Source: CAJXZP01 sp963974475 | GTDB lineage: Bacteria; Bacteroidota; Bacteroidia; Flavobacteriales_G; Salibacteraceae | DNA: 64,000 nucleotides | Direction: 5' to 3' | NCBI GenBank assembly: GCA_963974475.1 | Contig: CAXBCR010000001.1 | Location: 62,001-126,000, forward strand | Shown: positions 1 through 8,400 of the stretch, piece by piece | Layout: every line of letters begins with the position of its first letter | Position numbering within the stretch: the first letter of the stretch is position 1 | Notes under the pieces: generated by a model | Told to the model about the DNA's origin: nothing | Databases searched by the model: none | Seen by the model: the letters and a program-made list of their open reading frames with translations, nothing else | Program-made: the position numbers and the translations under genes

Positions 1-1915
1 ATCCCGTATAAATCATGTAACAAATATTTACACGTTCATCTACTGCCATTACATCCTTATCGTATTTACCTCTCTGACTTGGTTTTTTACGATTAGCCTT
101 GGCTACATCATCGGCTAATAAGAAATCAAAATCTTTGGAAAAGAATTGAATAAAGGAGGCATATTTCTCATCCTTACCTAAACCGATTTTCTTTTTCAAA
201 TCCGGGTGGGTCACTTTAATCATGTATACGGATTGCCACTTGGCAGGATCGTATATCATTCCTAAAAACACCTGATCAGCTGATTGACCTTCCCATTTAG
301 ATTTACGCGATATCTTACGCAAAACTTCCGATGAAAGAGTATTCATCGGTTTCATTCTCCCTTGTTGATCCTGAATTTGAAGTGCACCAAATTGTTCGGC
401 CTGTTCTACCGGCATTACACTAGGTGCATCTGTTGTATGATTATGATCTTGAGCAATTGTTGCCGAACTCATCATCATCAATACAACTAGCACGGTTAAC
501 GCTTCTTTTTTAGCTCTAATTTTATCCAATGTTTTTCCTAATTTGGTAAATCTACTTTCTTTCAAAAATAGCGTAAAGAACATGCCTGCACCCATCATAA
601 TATATCCAATATACGATAACCAAGTACCCCAGAAATCCCGGTTTACAGAAAGAACTGTTCCAGCTTCATCTTGATCATAAGAAGATTGAAATAATCTATA
701 CCCTCTGTAATCTAACACATTATTCATAAAAATTCGGTGTTCTTCATTCACACCTTCTTCCTCATCAATAAGCGTTATTTCACTGGCATAAGAAGCAGGA
801 CTCATAGATCCTGGATAGCGGTCTAATTGAAATTCTCTTAATTTCACATAATAGGGTAAATTATAATATTTAGACCCATACGACAGTCCGAAATGTAATC
901 CATCTTGTTCAAGCAGTACGGGAGGGGTTACAAATCCTGCTCCTCCTTTTAAAAATACGTCTTGATGTTGGCCATTAATAGCTAAATCCATAACCAAAAT
1001 ATCTGAGCCTTTAGCGGCATTACCACCTTTACTAGTCGTCAAACTCTTTTTTACTTTTTCATGAAGTCCTTTAAACACCAAATTAACCCCATTTATTTGG
1101 TACAATTTGCGTGATTCAAATGGATGACTCACATTAGCGCTATCCATACCTTCCGAACGGTCACTCATTTTCAAGAAAGTCACATTATATTTTGAAATAT
1201 AGGAAAGTCCGTTAGTGTCTTCAATAATTTTAAAAGCTACGTTTTCTTGATCCTGACCAAACCCAACGGTAAGCATCCCGAAATTAGTTGCCGTACCCTT
1301 TTCTAAATAGTTGGTTTTTCGTCCTTGCCCATCGGTAGAAACCATTTCTAAATAAGTAGACCCATTTTCATCAGGAATAACGGTATCAACCGCATTTTGC
1401 AAAAAGTCTTTATAACTAATAGCTATGTCCGTACCTTCAAAGTCAAAGCTTTTAGAAAAGCTTGGGTTGTACAACGGGTTTAAAAAAACCACATGTTCAA
1501 AAGTGTATTGCATCTTACGATTATCCACTTTAAACCTAAAATAAGTTTTATCGCTAACTACCGTATTACTAGTGTTTCCCTTACGAATATGAAGTATCCC
1601 TTCTTCACTAATGTAACGGGTTACTGCCCCACCGGCTATCATAAATATAAAAGCAAGGTGAAACATAAATATGGACCATTTAGCCATTCGGTACATTCTA
1701 AACCGAACAATATTAGCGACTAAATTCACAAACAAAAAGAAAAGTAATAACTCAAACCATTTGGAATTATATACCACCGCCTTAGATGCCGGGGTCCCAA
1801 AATCGTTTTCTATAAAAGTTCCGGTACCAATGGAGACCGCAAACAAGAGGATTAAAAAAGCCATAAATTCCATGGAAATAAAAAATCCCCATAGTTGTTT
1901 AAAAATACTTTTCAT
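1..1915 (-). CDS. ResB/CcsA-type cytochrome c biogenesis protein (C-terminus outside window)
   Basis: Probable System II cytochrome c synthase subunit, which carries haem across the membrane and attaches it to CXXCH motifs of apocytochromes. Reading the minus strand from the ATG at 1913-1915 gives about 638 open codons to the window edge, so the C-terminus is missing. The first ~110 residues have several membrane segments and a ResB-like stretch (FHLAFIFMIAGGAVTRYISE). A long extracytoplasmic region follows, then another membrane segment near residue 440 (YIGYIMMGAGMFFTLFL) and one near 475. The length after ResB suggests the fused ResB-CcsA form common in Bacteroidota, but the CcsA part with its WWD motif would lie outside the window, so the fusion is inferred. 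A good -7 box lies 75 bp upstream. Confidence 0.8.
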   Translation of the reverse strand, partial: MKSIFKQLWGFFISMEFMAFLILLFAVSIGTGTFIENDFGTPASKAVVYNSKWFELLLFFLFVNLVANIVRFRMYRMAKWSIFMFHLAFIFMIAGGAVTRYISEEGILHIRKGNTSNTVVSDKTYFRFKVDNRKMQYTFEHVVFLNPLYNPSFSKSFDFEGTDIAISYKDFLQNAVDTVIPDENGSTYLEMVSTDGQGRKTNYLEKGTATNFGMLTVGFGQDQENVAFKIIEDTNGLSYISKYNVTFLKMSDRSEGMDSANVSHPFESRKLYQINGVNLVFKGLHEKVKKSLTTSKGGNAAKGSDILVMDLAINGQHQDVFLKGGAGFVTPPVLLEQDGLHFGLSYGSKYYNLPYYVKLREFQLDRYPGSMSPASYASEITLIDEEEGVNEEHRIFMNNVLDYRGYRLFQSSYDQDEAGTVLSVNRDFWGTWLSYIGYIMMGAGMFFTLFLKESRFTKLGKTLDKIRAKKEALTVLVVLMMMSSATIAQDHNHTTDAPSVMPVEQAEQFGALQIQDQQGRMKPMNTLSSEVLRKISRKSKWEGQSADQVFLGMIYDPAKWQSVYMIKVTHPDLKKKIGLGKDEKYASFIQFFSKDFDFLLADDVAKANRKKPSQRGKYDKDVMAVDERVNICYMIYTG

Positions 1916-1989
1916 GATAAATTGATTTCAAACTCGTTTATATTGATATTCATTCAGTAGTATACTACATAATTAGCATAAAACTTTCG

Positions 1990-1997
1990 CAAATGTA
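1990..1997 (-). promoter_or_regulatory. Putative promoter -7 box for the ResB/CcsA-type gene
   Basis: The minus strand reads TACATTTG, a perfect match to the Bacteroidota -7 consensus TAnnTTTG. It lies about 75 bp upstream of the ATG at 1915. I see no clear TTTG -33 element at the expected spacing. Confidence 0.5.
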
Positions 1998-2451
1998 GGT
2001 CATCAAGTCGTGAGAATCTATGACTTTGGTGTTAAATTGATGCGACAATTCTCATCTTTTCTCATGCGAAATAAATTTTCCAATTCACGTTTTCATATCC
2101 CATTGATTTCATGCTTAATCCAGCGTTAATGCGCACTTACAATTTAAACATACATCTGTTTATTACCTTATTCAATCCGTAAATCACTACCTCATCCCAC
2201 CATTTTGTATTCTTAAATTATCCTTAACGAAAAGGAATCACCTCACTTTGTAATAGAATTACTTAAAAAGATATTCTTGCCACTTTCGAAATTGCAAAAA
2301 TCAAATGGAAGAATCCGATTCCATTTTGACCCAAATCTTGCTATACTTCAATGCAATGGATGAATTTTTAAAACAATTTCATTTTTATTTTAATTTACTG
2401 TCCCAATTTCAAAAAACCATTCGTCATTAATATAACAACCAATAAAACAAC
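1998..2451. other. Intergenic region with no recognised feature
   Basis: This AT-rich stretch lies between divergent genes. I see no convincing ORF, terminator, repeat or RNA gene. It must contain the promoter of the 2.4 kb ECF42 module, but I could not pick out a clean TAnnTTTG box there. Confidence 0.5.
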
Positions 2452-2460
2452 ATGTACGTT

Positions 2461-2751
2461 ATGAAAAAAATAATAGTTCAATACAAAGTAAAAATAGGAA
2501 GAGCAGAGGAAAATAGCGATTTAATTCGAGCGGTTTTTAAGGAACTTAATTCTGCTAATCCAAGTGGATTTCAATATACCAGCTCCCTATTAGCAGATGG
2601 AGTAACATTTGTGCATCAAGCCACCTTACAGGATGAGAACCCACTCAACAATATGGCGTCATTTAAAAATTTTACTAAAGACCTTAAAGACAGATGTGAG
2701 GAACCGCCAGTAGCTTTAGAAGCCACTCAAATAGGATCCTTTGGAATTTAA
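2461..2751 (+). CDS. Small dimeric alpha/beta-barrel-like protein of the ECF42 module
   Basis: A protein of about 96 residues, cytosolic, with no signal peptide. The pattern (MKKIIVQYKVKIGR..., a central helix, then VTFVHQATL and a conserved RCEEPPV near the C-terminus) fits small antibiotic-biosynthesis-monooxygenase/dimeric alpha-beta barrel proteins. No enzymatic activity can be assigned. It is the first of four same-strand genes ending in an ECF42-type sigma factor, which suggests co-expression. An upstream in-frame ATG at 2452 would add MYV. I prefer 2461 because homologues as I recall them start MKK. Confidence 0.7.
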   Translation: MKKIIVQYKVKIGRAEENSDLIRAVFKELNSANPSGFQYTSSLLADGVTFVHQATLQDENPLNNMASFKNFTKDLKDRCEEPPVALEATQIGSFGI

Positions 2752-2795
2752 AACAGAATCAATTTTTTAATTAATATTCATAAAACACAATCAAA

Positions 2796-3137
2796 ATGAA
2801 AAAATTTATCGTAATTTATCATGCCACAGAAGATGCCATGAAACAAATGTCAAGTGCTACTCCAGAACAACAAAAAGCAGGTATGGAAGGTTGGATGCAA
2901 TGGGCTCAAAGATGTGGCTCTCAATTAGTAGATATGGGATCTCCTCTTATGGGTGGTCAAGTATTAGGTACCGATGGAAAAAGTGCAAATAGCAACAAAC
3001 AAGTTACCGGATATTCTGTTTTACAAGCAGAGGATATGAAAGGAGCCATGGCATTATTGCAAGGGCATCCACATTTGGGCTATGATAATGCATGTACCAT
3101 TGAAGTGCATGAAACCATGCCAATACCGGGAATGTAA
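2796..3137 (+). CDS. YCII/DGPF-related protein
   Basis: A 113-residue cytosolic protein. The alpha/beta pattern KKFIVIYHATEDAM at the N-terminus, a central GWMQWAQRCGSQLVDMGSPL segment and a C-terminal HPHLG...IEVHE segment match the YCII-related fold. DGPF proteins of this fold are the hallmark neighbours of ECF42 sigma factors. The DGPF tetrad itself is degenerate here. It lies 44 bp after the previous gene and 32 bp before a second YCII protein. The biochemical role of these proteins is unknown. Confidence 0.8.
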   Translation: MKKFIVIYHATEDAMKQMSSATPEQQKAGMEGWMQWAQRCGSQLVDMGSPLMGGQVLGTDGKSANSNKQVTGYSVLQAEDMKGAMALLQGHPHLGYDNACTIEVHETMPIPGM

Positions 3138-3169
3138 TTTTAATAATCGAATTCAAATAAAACATAATT

Positions 3170-3517
3170 ATGGCAGAATACTTATTATTATTTAGAGGCG
3201 GTGACGCTGAAACAGCACAACAATCGCCTGAAAAATGGCAAGCCCACATGCAAAAATGGTCTGAATGGATGGGCGGCTTAAAAGAACAAGGAAAACTAAT
3301 TGGCGCACAACCCTTAGCGAAATCTGGAAAAATAATAACCGGATCGCAAAAGGTGGTAAGCGATGGGCCATACATGGAAGGTAAGGAAATTGTAGGTGGC
3401 TATTTAGCATGCACTGCAAATTCGTATGAAGAAGCATTGGAAATAGCTAAAAACTGTCCAATTCTTGAGCACGATGGCATCGTGGAGGTTAGAGAAATTA
3501 ACGAACTAAAAATGTAG
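3170..3517 (+). CDS. YCII-related (DGPF) protein
   Basis: A 115-residue cytosolic protein with a near-canonical DGPF motif (DGPYMEGKEIVGGYLAC) and the family ending HDGIVEVREI. It is a paralogue of the gene at 2796. Its TAG stop at 3515-3517 is followed, one base later, by the TTG proposed as start of the sigma factor, so the two are probably translationally coupled. ECF42 operons typically include such DGPF genes, but what DGPF proteins do for the sigma factor is not settled. Confidence 0.88.
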   Translation: MAEYLLLFRGGDAETAQQSPEKWQAHMQKWSEWMGGLKEQGKLIGAQPLAKSGKIITGSQKVVSDGPYMEGKEIVGGYLACTANSYEEALEIAKNCPILEHDGIVEVREINELKM

Positions 3518-3518
3518 T

Positions 3519-4793
3519 TTGAATTCTGATTCAGTTAATATCAATACACTTACAGACCATCTTTTTCGCCACGAGGCGGGAAAGATGGTTTCTGTTTTAA
3601 CTAAGATTTTTGGTACTGAAAACCTCGAAACGTCTGAGGATGTGGTGCAACAAACTTTTATTGATGCTATACAGGTATGGGCGCTCAAAGGAATTCCAGA
3701 AAACCCTTCGGGATGGCTTTTTAGGGTCGCAAAAAACAAGGCTATCGACATTATTAGAAGAAACAAACATTCGGTTCAGTTTGATTTTAACAACAGTCAC
3801 AAAACTTTACTCACCTCAGAATACACGCTTACTACTACCATGAATAATTTATGGAATGAGGAAGCCATATCCGATGATATGCTGCGCATGATGTTTGCTT
3901 GCAGTCATCCCGATATATCTTCCGAAAATCAAATTACAATGATTCTCAAAACCCTATGTGGGTTTAGTACAGCCGAGATTGCACAAACATTTCTTACCTC
4001 TGAGGAGACGATTTCTAAACGGTTGCATCGCACTAAAACATTTTTCAGAAAAGATAAAACCAAGTTTGAAATACCCGAAAATCAAGATTTAACGGTTCGT
4101 ATTGGCGGAGTTCTTAATTCGATTTATTTATTATTTACGCAAGGGTATAATTCCACCCATTCCGATACGCTTATTCGAAAAGACCTAATGGAGGAAGCCA
4201 TGTTATTGTGTAAGCTCATTACCGAAAATAAATCTATTCAAGTTGCCCAAGCGTATGCGCTAATGGCATTAATGTGCTTTCATTCTTCCAGAAACGAAAG
4301 CCGACTCACCAGCACCGGTGAGATTATTCTATTGGAAAAACAAGACCGGACCAAATGGGATGGAAAATGGATAGCAAAAGGGAATGAATACATGAATAAA
4401 GCCGCGTTTGGTAGCGAGGTTAGTTCCTATCATATTGAAGCAGCCATTGCATTTGAACATTGTGTTTCCAAAGATTTTGAATCCACCAACTGGCAAAAAA
4501 TTATGGAGTTATATAATTGGTTATGCCAACTCAACCCATCTGTAATAACAGAAGTGAATAGAGCCGTTATTCATCTCAAATTAAATGGTGCGGAGGCTGC
4601 ATTGCTGGCATTAAAGGAAATTAAGGATACGCAAAAATTGAATCAATATTATCTATACCACAGTCTTTTAGGCGAGATTTACTTACAGAAAAATGACTCA
4701 ATTATGGCTAAAACTCACTTCGAAAAAGCAGGTACACTGACTCATTCTCCGCTAGAGCGACAATTGTTGCGTGAAAAGTTGCGTCAGAATTAA
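3519..4793 (+). CDS. RNA polymerase sigma factor, ECF42 type with C-terminal extension
   Basis: A 424-residue alternative sigma factor. Region 2 lies at about residues 10-85 (EDVVQQTFIDAIQVWALKGI, WLFRVAKNKAIDIIRR). Region 4 lies at about 125-180 (LCGFSTAEIAQTFLTSEETI). A long helical, TPR-like C-terminal extension follows (GGVLNSIYLLFTQGYNSTHS). That extension and the DGPF neighbours define ECF42, a group without a classical anti-sigma factor. No ATG precedes the conserved HLFRHEAGKMVSVLT block, so the start is probably the TTG at 3519. The first in-frame ATG would cut into region 2. The target promoter is unknown. Confidence 0.9.
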   Translation: MNSDSVNINTLTDHLFRHEAGKMVSVLTKIFGTENLETSEDVVQQTFIDAIQVWALKGIPENPSGWLFRVAKNKAIDIIRRNKHSVQFDFNNSHKTLLTSEYTLTTTMNNLWNEEAISDDMLRMMFACSHPDISSENQITMILKTLCGFSTAEIAQTFLTSEETISKRLHRTKTFFRKDKTKFEIPENQDLTVRIGGVLNSIYLLFTQGYNSTHSDTLIRKDLMEEAMLLCKLITENKSIQVAQAYALMALMCFHSSRNESRLTSTGEIILLEKQDRTKWDGKWIAKGNEYMNKAAFGSEVSSYHIEAAIAFEHCVSKDFESTNWQKIMELYNWLCQLNPSVITEVNRAVIHLKLNGAEAALLALKEIKDTQKLNQYYLYHSLLGEIYLQKNDSIMAKTHFEKAGTLTHSPLERQLLREKLRQN

Positions 4794-4996
4794 GATGCCT
4801 TAAACAGGCACGCTTAAATCGCATTCATAAATAATTTAAACTGCTGCGATTATCTTGCAAAAGAAGTCGCTAGCAACACAATGGGCTCTAAAAATTAATT
4901 TACTTTGTTGCCAGCTCATTCATCTATAGTTTTTATTGGGAGCGCACGTTTACTCCATATCTATCTCATAAATGAGGTCTAAATAACACATTGAAA

Positions 4997-5803
4997 ATGA
5001 ACGAAAAAATAGCTATTTCATTCAATTCTGCCATTCTTTATGTAATCGCGTTTTTGCTCACCACCGTTTTTCACGAGTTGGCGCATGCCCTTACCGGTTT
5101 TTTATTAGGAAGCAGCCCAACGCTTCATCATAACTTCGTGTCTCATGCTACGATTATTGATTTAACCCTATTTCAAAAAACGGTTGTTGCTTTAGCTGGT
5201 CCGGTGATTAGCTTAATTCAAGGACTTTTAGCCGGGTATGGCTATTACAAATTACGCAAAAAAGCGCATACCCTATTACATCTGTTTTTATTATGGTTCT
5301 CGGTTTTAGGACTCTACAATTTTTTAGGTTACCTCATGACGGGGTTATTTTTCAAAAATGGAGATATCGGTAAAGTGTATCTTATGACCCAAACTCCCTA
5401 TTGGCTGCAAATTGGGTTGGCACTAATAGCTACCCTTCTGTTTACATTCATTGCCTATAAAATGACACGCCCATTTTTGCAAATGAGCTATAAAATGGAA
5501 TGGCTGGATTCGGGTGCAAATAGAAAAAATTTCTCCTTTCATGTACTCTTTTTACCATGGATGGTGGGTTCCGTAATTACCACCCTATTATATCTGCCAG
5601 TTATTGCTATTGTGAGTATTATTTACCCCATTAGTAGTGGAATGATTTTTATTTTTCCATGGCAAAACGCAGATACCATTACAGATGTTGTGCCCTCATC
5701 CAATTCACGCATTGGCAAAATTTCCACTATCAATGTGGCTTTTCTGGTAGCATTGATGCTACTTTTTAGAGGGATTTTAGCCCCCGGGATTCATTTAAAC
5801 TAA
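4997..5803 (+). CDS. Polytopic membrane protein with HExxH motif (M50-like)
   Basis: A protein of about 268 residues with some six predicted membrane segments. The motif HELAH sits in the first segment (TTVFHELAHALTGFLLG), as in M50-type intramembrane zinc metalloproteases, and a hydrophobic LAGPVISLIQGLLAG follows. I do not see a clear second zinc-ligand motif (NxxPxxxxDG), so protease activity is uncertain. The TTG at 4991 is in frame, but the ATG at 4997 is the better start. It appears monocistronic. No substrate can be inferred. Confidence 0.7.
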   Translation: MNEKIAISFNSAILYVIAFLLTTVFHELAHALTGFLLGSSPTLHHNFVSHATIIDLTLFQKTVVALAGPVISLIQGLLAGYGYYKLRKKAHTLLHLFLLWFSVLGLYNFLGYLMTGLFFKNGDIGKVYLMTQTPYWLQIGLALIATLLFTFIAYKMTRPFLQMSYKMEWLDSGANRKNFSFHVLFLPWMVGSVITTLLYLPVIAIVSIIYPISSGMIFIFPWQNADTITDVVPSSNSRIGKISTINVAFLVALMLLFRGILAPGIHLN

Positions 5804-5861
5804 CCACAACCCGCAGTAATAAATAGCTATACCTCATTAAAAAAAATACTTTCCCAAATAA

Positions 5862-5891
5862 TTTGCAATATTCAAAAATGGCGTACATTTG
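5862..5891 (+). promoter_or_regulatory. Promoter of the DoxX-MarR-nitroreductase operon
   Basis: TTTG at 5862-5865, an 18-bp spacer and TACATTTG at 5884-5891 match the Bacteroidota -33/-7 consensus. Just downstream, TCGTGCACGATTTAAATG contains the near-palindrome CGTGCACG, a possible operator for the MarR-type regulator encoded in the operon. The ATG is at 5933. Confidence 0.65.
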
Positions 5892-5932
5892 CATCGTGCA
5901 CGATTTAAATGTGTGCGATTTAAAATATAAAA

Positions 5933-6364
5933 ATGAACACTATTATAAAAACAACATTAACACAAAACATATTTAGGATACTACTAGCCATTTTTATGTT
6001 TTACGCAGGCTTCAGCCACCTCACCTTTAATCGGGTGGATTTTCAAGCGCAAGTACCAGATTGGCTTCCTATGAGTAAGGATTTGGTGGTGATATTATCA
6101 GGTATTGTAGAAATGGCTTTGGGATTGGGCTTAGCCTTATGGAAAAATAAACGCATTCATTTTGGATGGGCTTTAGCGGCATTTTTTGTCTTGGTATTCC
6201 CTGGGAATATCTCTCAATACTTAGAAAATAAAGATGCCTTTGGCGTTCTAAATTCGGACGGTGCACGATTGAGAAGATTGTTTTTTCAACCGATACTAAT
6301 TGCATGGGCGCTTTGGTCGTCTGGCGCTTGGAAAGCATGGAGGAATTCTAAAAACATGAACTAA
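5933..6364 (+). CDS. DoxX-family membrane protein
   Basis: A 143-residue inner-membrane protein with four predicted helices (FRILLAIFMFYAGFSHLTF, LVVILSGIVEMALGLGLAL, WALAAFFVLVFPGNI, PILIAWALWSSGAW), typical in length and layout for small DoxX-like proteins. Such proteins often sit in redox or thiol-stress operons, which fits the OhrR-like regulator and nitroreductase that follow. Its stop and the next ATG share one base (TAATG), indicating translational coupling. The molecular function is not known. Confidence 0.85.
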   Translation: MNTIIKTTLTQNIFRILLAIFMFYAGFSHLTFNRVDFQAQVPDWLPMSKDLVVILSGIVEMALGLGLALWKNKRIHFGWALAAFFVLVFPGNISQYLENKDAFGVLNSDGARLRRLFFQPILIAWALWSSGAWKAWRNSKNMN

Positions 6365-6816
6365 TGGACCATACACAACTAGAACTAAAAAATCAAATTT
6401 GCTTTCCCATATACTCGGTATCTCGGTTAATTACCAAAGCCTATAAACCGTATTTAGCTCAAATGGGGGTTACATACCCACAATACCTCGTACTCATGGT
6501 GCTTTGGGAAACCGACAACGTAAGCATTAACCAAATTTCGGAACGCTTACTACTAAACACTAATACGCTTTCACCTCTTTTAAAAAGGATGGAGAAAATG
6601 GAAATTCTTACTAGAAATAGGTCTACCAAAGACGAAAGAACCGTCCGTATTGGGCTCACCGAAAAAGGTAAGGATTTAAAGAAATTAGCATTGCCTATAC
6701 CGGACAAATTGGTCAAAACCTTGCTTACCGAAAACATTCAACTTACCGAGGTATTACAATTGAAAGAGATGCTGAATGAATGGATTAATATTTTATCTGA
6801 AACAAACGAAAAATAA
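6364..6816 (+). CDS. OhrR-like MarR-family transcriptional regulator
   Basis: A 150-residue winged-helix regulator. The N-terminal LKNQICFPIYSVSRLITKAY places a Cys near residue 13, matching the reactive peroxide-sensing Cys of OhrR. YPQYLVLMVLW follows, then the recognition region LLLNTNTLSPLLKRMEKM and the wing KDERTVRIGLTEKG. From the family, oxidation of this Cys by organic hydroperoxides releases DNA. It probably autoregulates the operon from the palindromic region near 5892-5910. Its true targets are untested. Confidence 0.88.
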   Translation: MDHTQLELKNQICFPIYSVSRLITKAYKPYLAQMGVTYPQYLVLMVLWETDNVSINQISERLLLNTNTLSPLLKRMEKMEILTRNRSTKDERTVRIGLTEKGKDLKKLALPIPDKLVKTLLTENIQLTEVLQLKEMLNEWINILSETNEK

Positions 6817-6840
6817 CAAACACTTTAACAAATAAGAATA

Positions 6841-7473
6841 ATGGAATTATTAGATAAATTGAACTGGAGATACGCAGCAAAGGCCATGAACGGCACCAAA
6901 GTATCTGAAGAAAAAATAAACAATATTATAGAAGCCGCATCTCTTGCTCCTACTTCAAGTGGTTTGCAACCATTTGAAATTATTGTGGTAAAAAACCAAG
7001 AAGTAAAAGAGAAAATTAGACCGATTGCATGGAATCAATCTGTAATTACCGATTGTTCACACCTACTGGTTTTTGCGGCATGGGATACGTATACAGCAGA
7101 CCGAATCAATAAAATGTTTGACCTGACCAATACTGTTCGCGGATTTGAGAATGAAGGATGGGAAAACTATCGTCAGATGCTATTGAGTAGCTACCCTCAA
7201 AAAGATGCGGAAGAAAACTTTAATCACGCGGCAAAACAAGCTTACATTGCTTTTTCTATGGCTATCGTAGCGGCTGCGTATGAAGGTGTGGACAGTACTC
7301 CGCTTGAAGGTTTTGACCCAAGTGCATTAGATGAAATTTTGGGACTAAGAGCTAAAGGTTTAAGAAGTTGCGTAATGCTTCCTATAGGCTACAGAGACGC
7401 TGAAAACGATTGGTTAGTAAACCTTACCAAAGTAAGAAAAAGTAGAGAAGATTTGGTAACTGTTATTGAATAA
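6841..7473 (+). CDS. NAD(P)H-dependent FMN nitroreductase family protein
   Basis: A 210-residue cytosolic flavoenzyme of the NfsB/YfkO-like nitroreductase family. The N-terminal KLNWRYAAKAMNGTKVSEEK and AASLAPTSSGLQPFEIIVV carry the FMN phosphate-binding Arg/Ser pattern, and the C-terminal GLRAKGLRSCVMLPIGYRD is typical. It lies 24 bp after the OhrR-like gene and ends before a strong terminator, so it is the last gene of the operon. It may reduce quinones or nitroaromatics under thiol or oxidant stress. The physiological substrate is unknown. Confidence 0.9.
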   Translation: MELLDKLNWRYAAKAMNGTKVSEEKINNIIEAASLAPTSSGLQPFEIIVVKNQEVKEKIRPIAWNQSVITDCSHLLVFAAWDTYTADRINKMFDLTNTVRGFENEGWENYRQMLLSSYPQKDAEENFNHAAKQAYIAFSMAIVAAAYEGVDSTPLEGFDPSALDEILGLRAKGLRSCVMLPIGYRDAENDWLVNLTKVRKSREDLVTVIE

Positions 7474-7498
7474 CTAGCTATCGATTTACACTGAATGA

Positions 7499-7531
7499 AG
7501 GCGATTTGAGAAATTCAAATCGCCTTTTTTT
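7499..7531 (+). terminator. Intrinsic terminator after the nitroreductase gene
   Basis: An 11-bp perfect stem (AGGCGATTTGA / TCAAATCGCCT) with a 5-nt loop is followed by seven T residues. Confidence 0.9.
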
Positions 7532-7695
7532 GTTCAAATTAATCTCACATAATAAAAACCAAATTTAATTCCATCAAATTATATTTATTGTAATTTTGAT
7601 ATCCCTTGTTATCAGCGGACTGGTGGTCAATTTGATATTTAATAAAAGTTCCATCTTTTCGTATGAAAAAACAATTGTTAAAGAAATAAATTGAT

Positions 7696-8400
7696 ATGAA
7701 TACACTGTTGGTGCTTCCTTCCTTAATTGCAATTTTTGTTCTAATTTTAGTCGTAAAAGCTGCAGCAGTTGCTCTTAGCTTGACAGGAATGGACACAAAA
7801 AAAGCTAGTTTTCAAGCCTTATCTGCTATTACAGGTACCGGATTCACAACCAAAGAATCGGAACAAATACTAAATCACCCCTTACGAAGAAGAATAATAT
7901 CTATATTAATGATTATGGGTTACGCTGGTTTTATCACCATTATCGTCACCTTTTCCACCACCATTATTTCCACCGAAGGGCTATCTAAATACCTAGACAT
8001 TATTCTATTTACAGCGGGTTTGGTAATTATTTATTTGCTTGCTACTTATAACGGATTTACGGATAAATGGGAAAAATTTGTTCGTAATAGATTAATGAAT
8101 TCGTATCATTTTGAGGAAACACCTATCGAAAATTTACTCCGATTGTCGGAAGGTTTTGGACTTATTCGAGCCAATATTAGTATGACCTCAGAGTATATTG
8201 GAAGTCAACTTATAGATTTTGATTTTTCTAAAAAAGGGATTGTAATTTTAGGGATTGAACGCAATAATAACTGGATTCCCGTTCCAAAAGGTTCAGAAAT
8301 AGTTCAATCGGGTGACCAAATTGTAGTTTACGGGCCATTATTAGAACTTAAAAATCAGTTTAAAGAGACATCCGTTTCCGACATACATAAAACCAATTAA
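7696..8400 (+). CDS. Membrane protein with C-terminal RCK_C (TrkA-C) domain
   Basis: A 234-residue protein. Three N-terminal membrane segments (about residues 5-30, 72-95 and 100-122) flank the conserved SFQALSAITGTGFTTKESEQ stretch. A cytosolic RCK_C domain follows at about residues 150-225 (LIDFDFSKKGIVILGIERN, VPKGSEIVQSGDQIVVYGP). RCK_C domains bind regulatory ligands in K+ and other cation transport systems. No pore or transporter domain is present, so it may regulate a partner. Its stop abuts the MgtC/SapB start at 8401. A TAnnTTTG match lies at 7591-7598. Confidence 0.75.
   Translation: MNTLLVLPSLIAIFVLILVVKAAAVALSLTGMDTKKASFQALSAITGTGFTTKESEQILNHPLRRRIISILMIMGYAGFITIIVTFSTTIISTEGLSKYLDIILFTAGLVIIYLLATYNGFTDKWEKFVRNRLMNSYHFEETPIENLLRLSEGFGLIRANISMTSEYIGSQLIDFDFSKKGIVILGIERNNNWIPVPKGSEIVQSGDQIVVYGPLLELKNQFKETSVSDIHKTN

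Noticed and set aside
3004..3437. Minus-strand frames opposite the YCII/DGPF genes
   Set aside because: The plus-strand frames encode recognisable families. The antisense frames match nothing and have poor composition.
4796..4810. Hairpin TGCCT-TAAAC-AGGCA after the ECF42 gene as terminator
   Set aside because: The stem is only 5 bp and no T-run follows.
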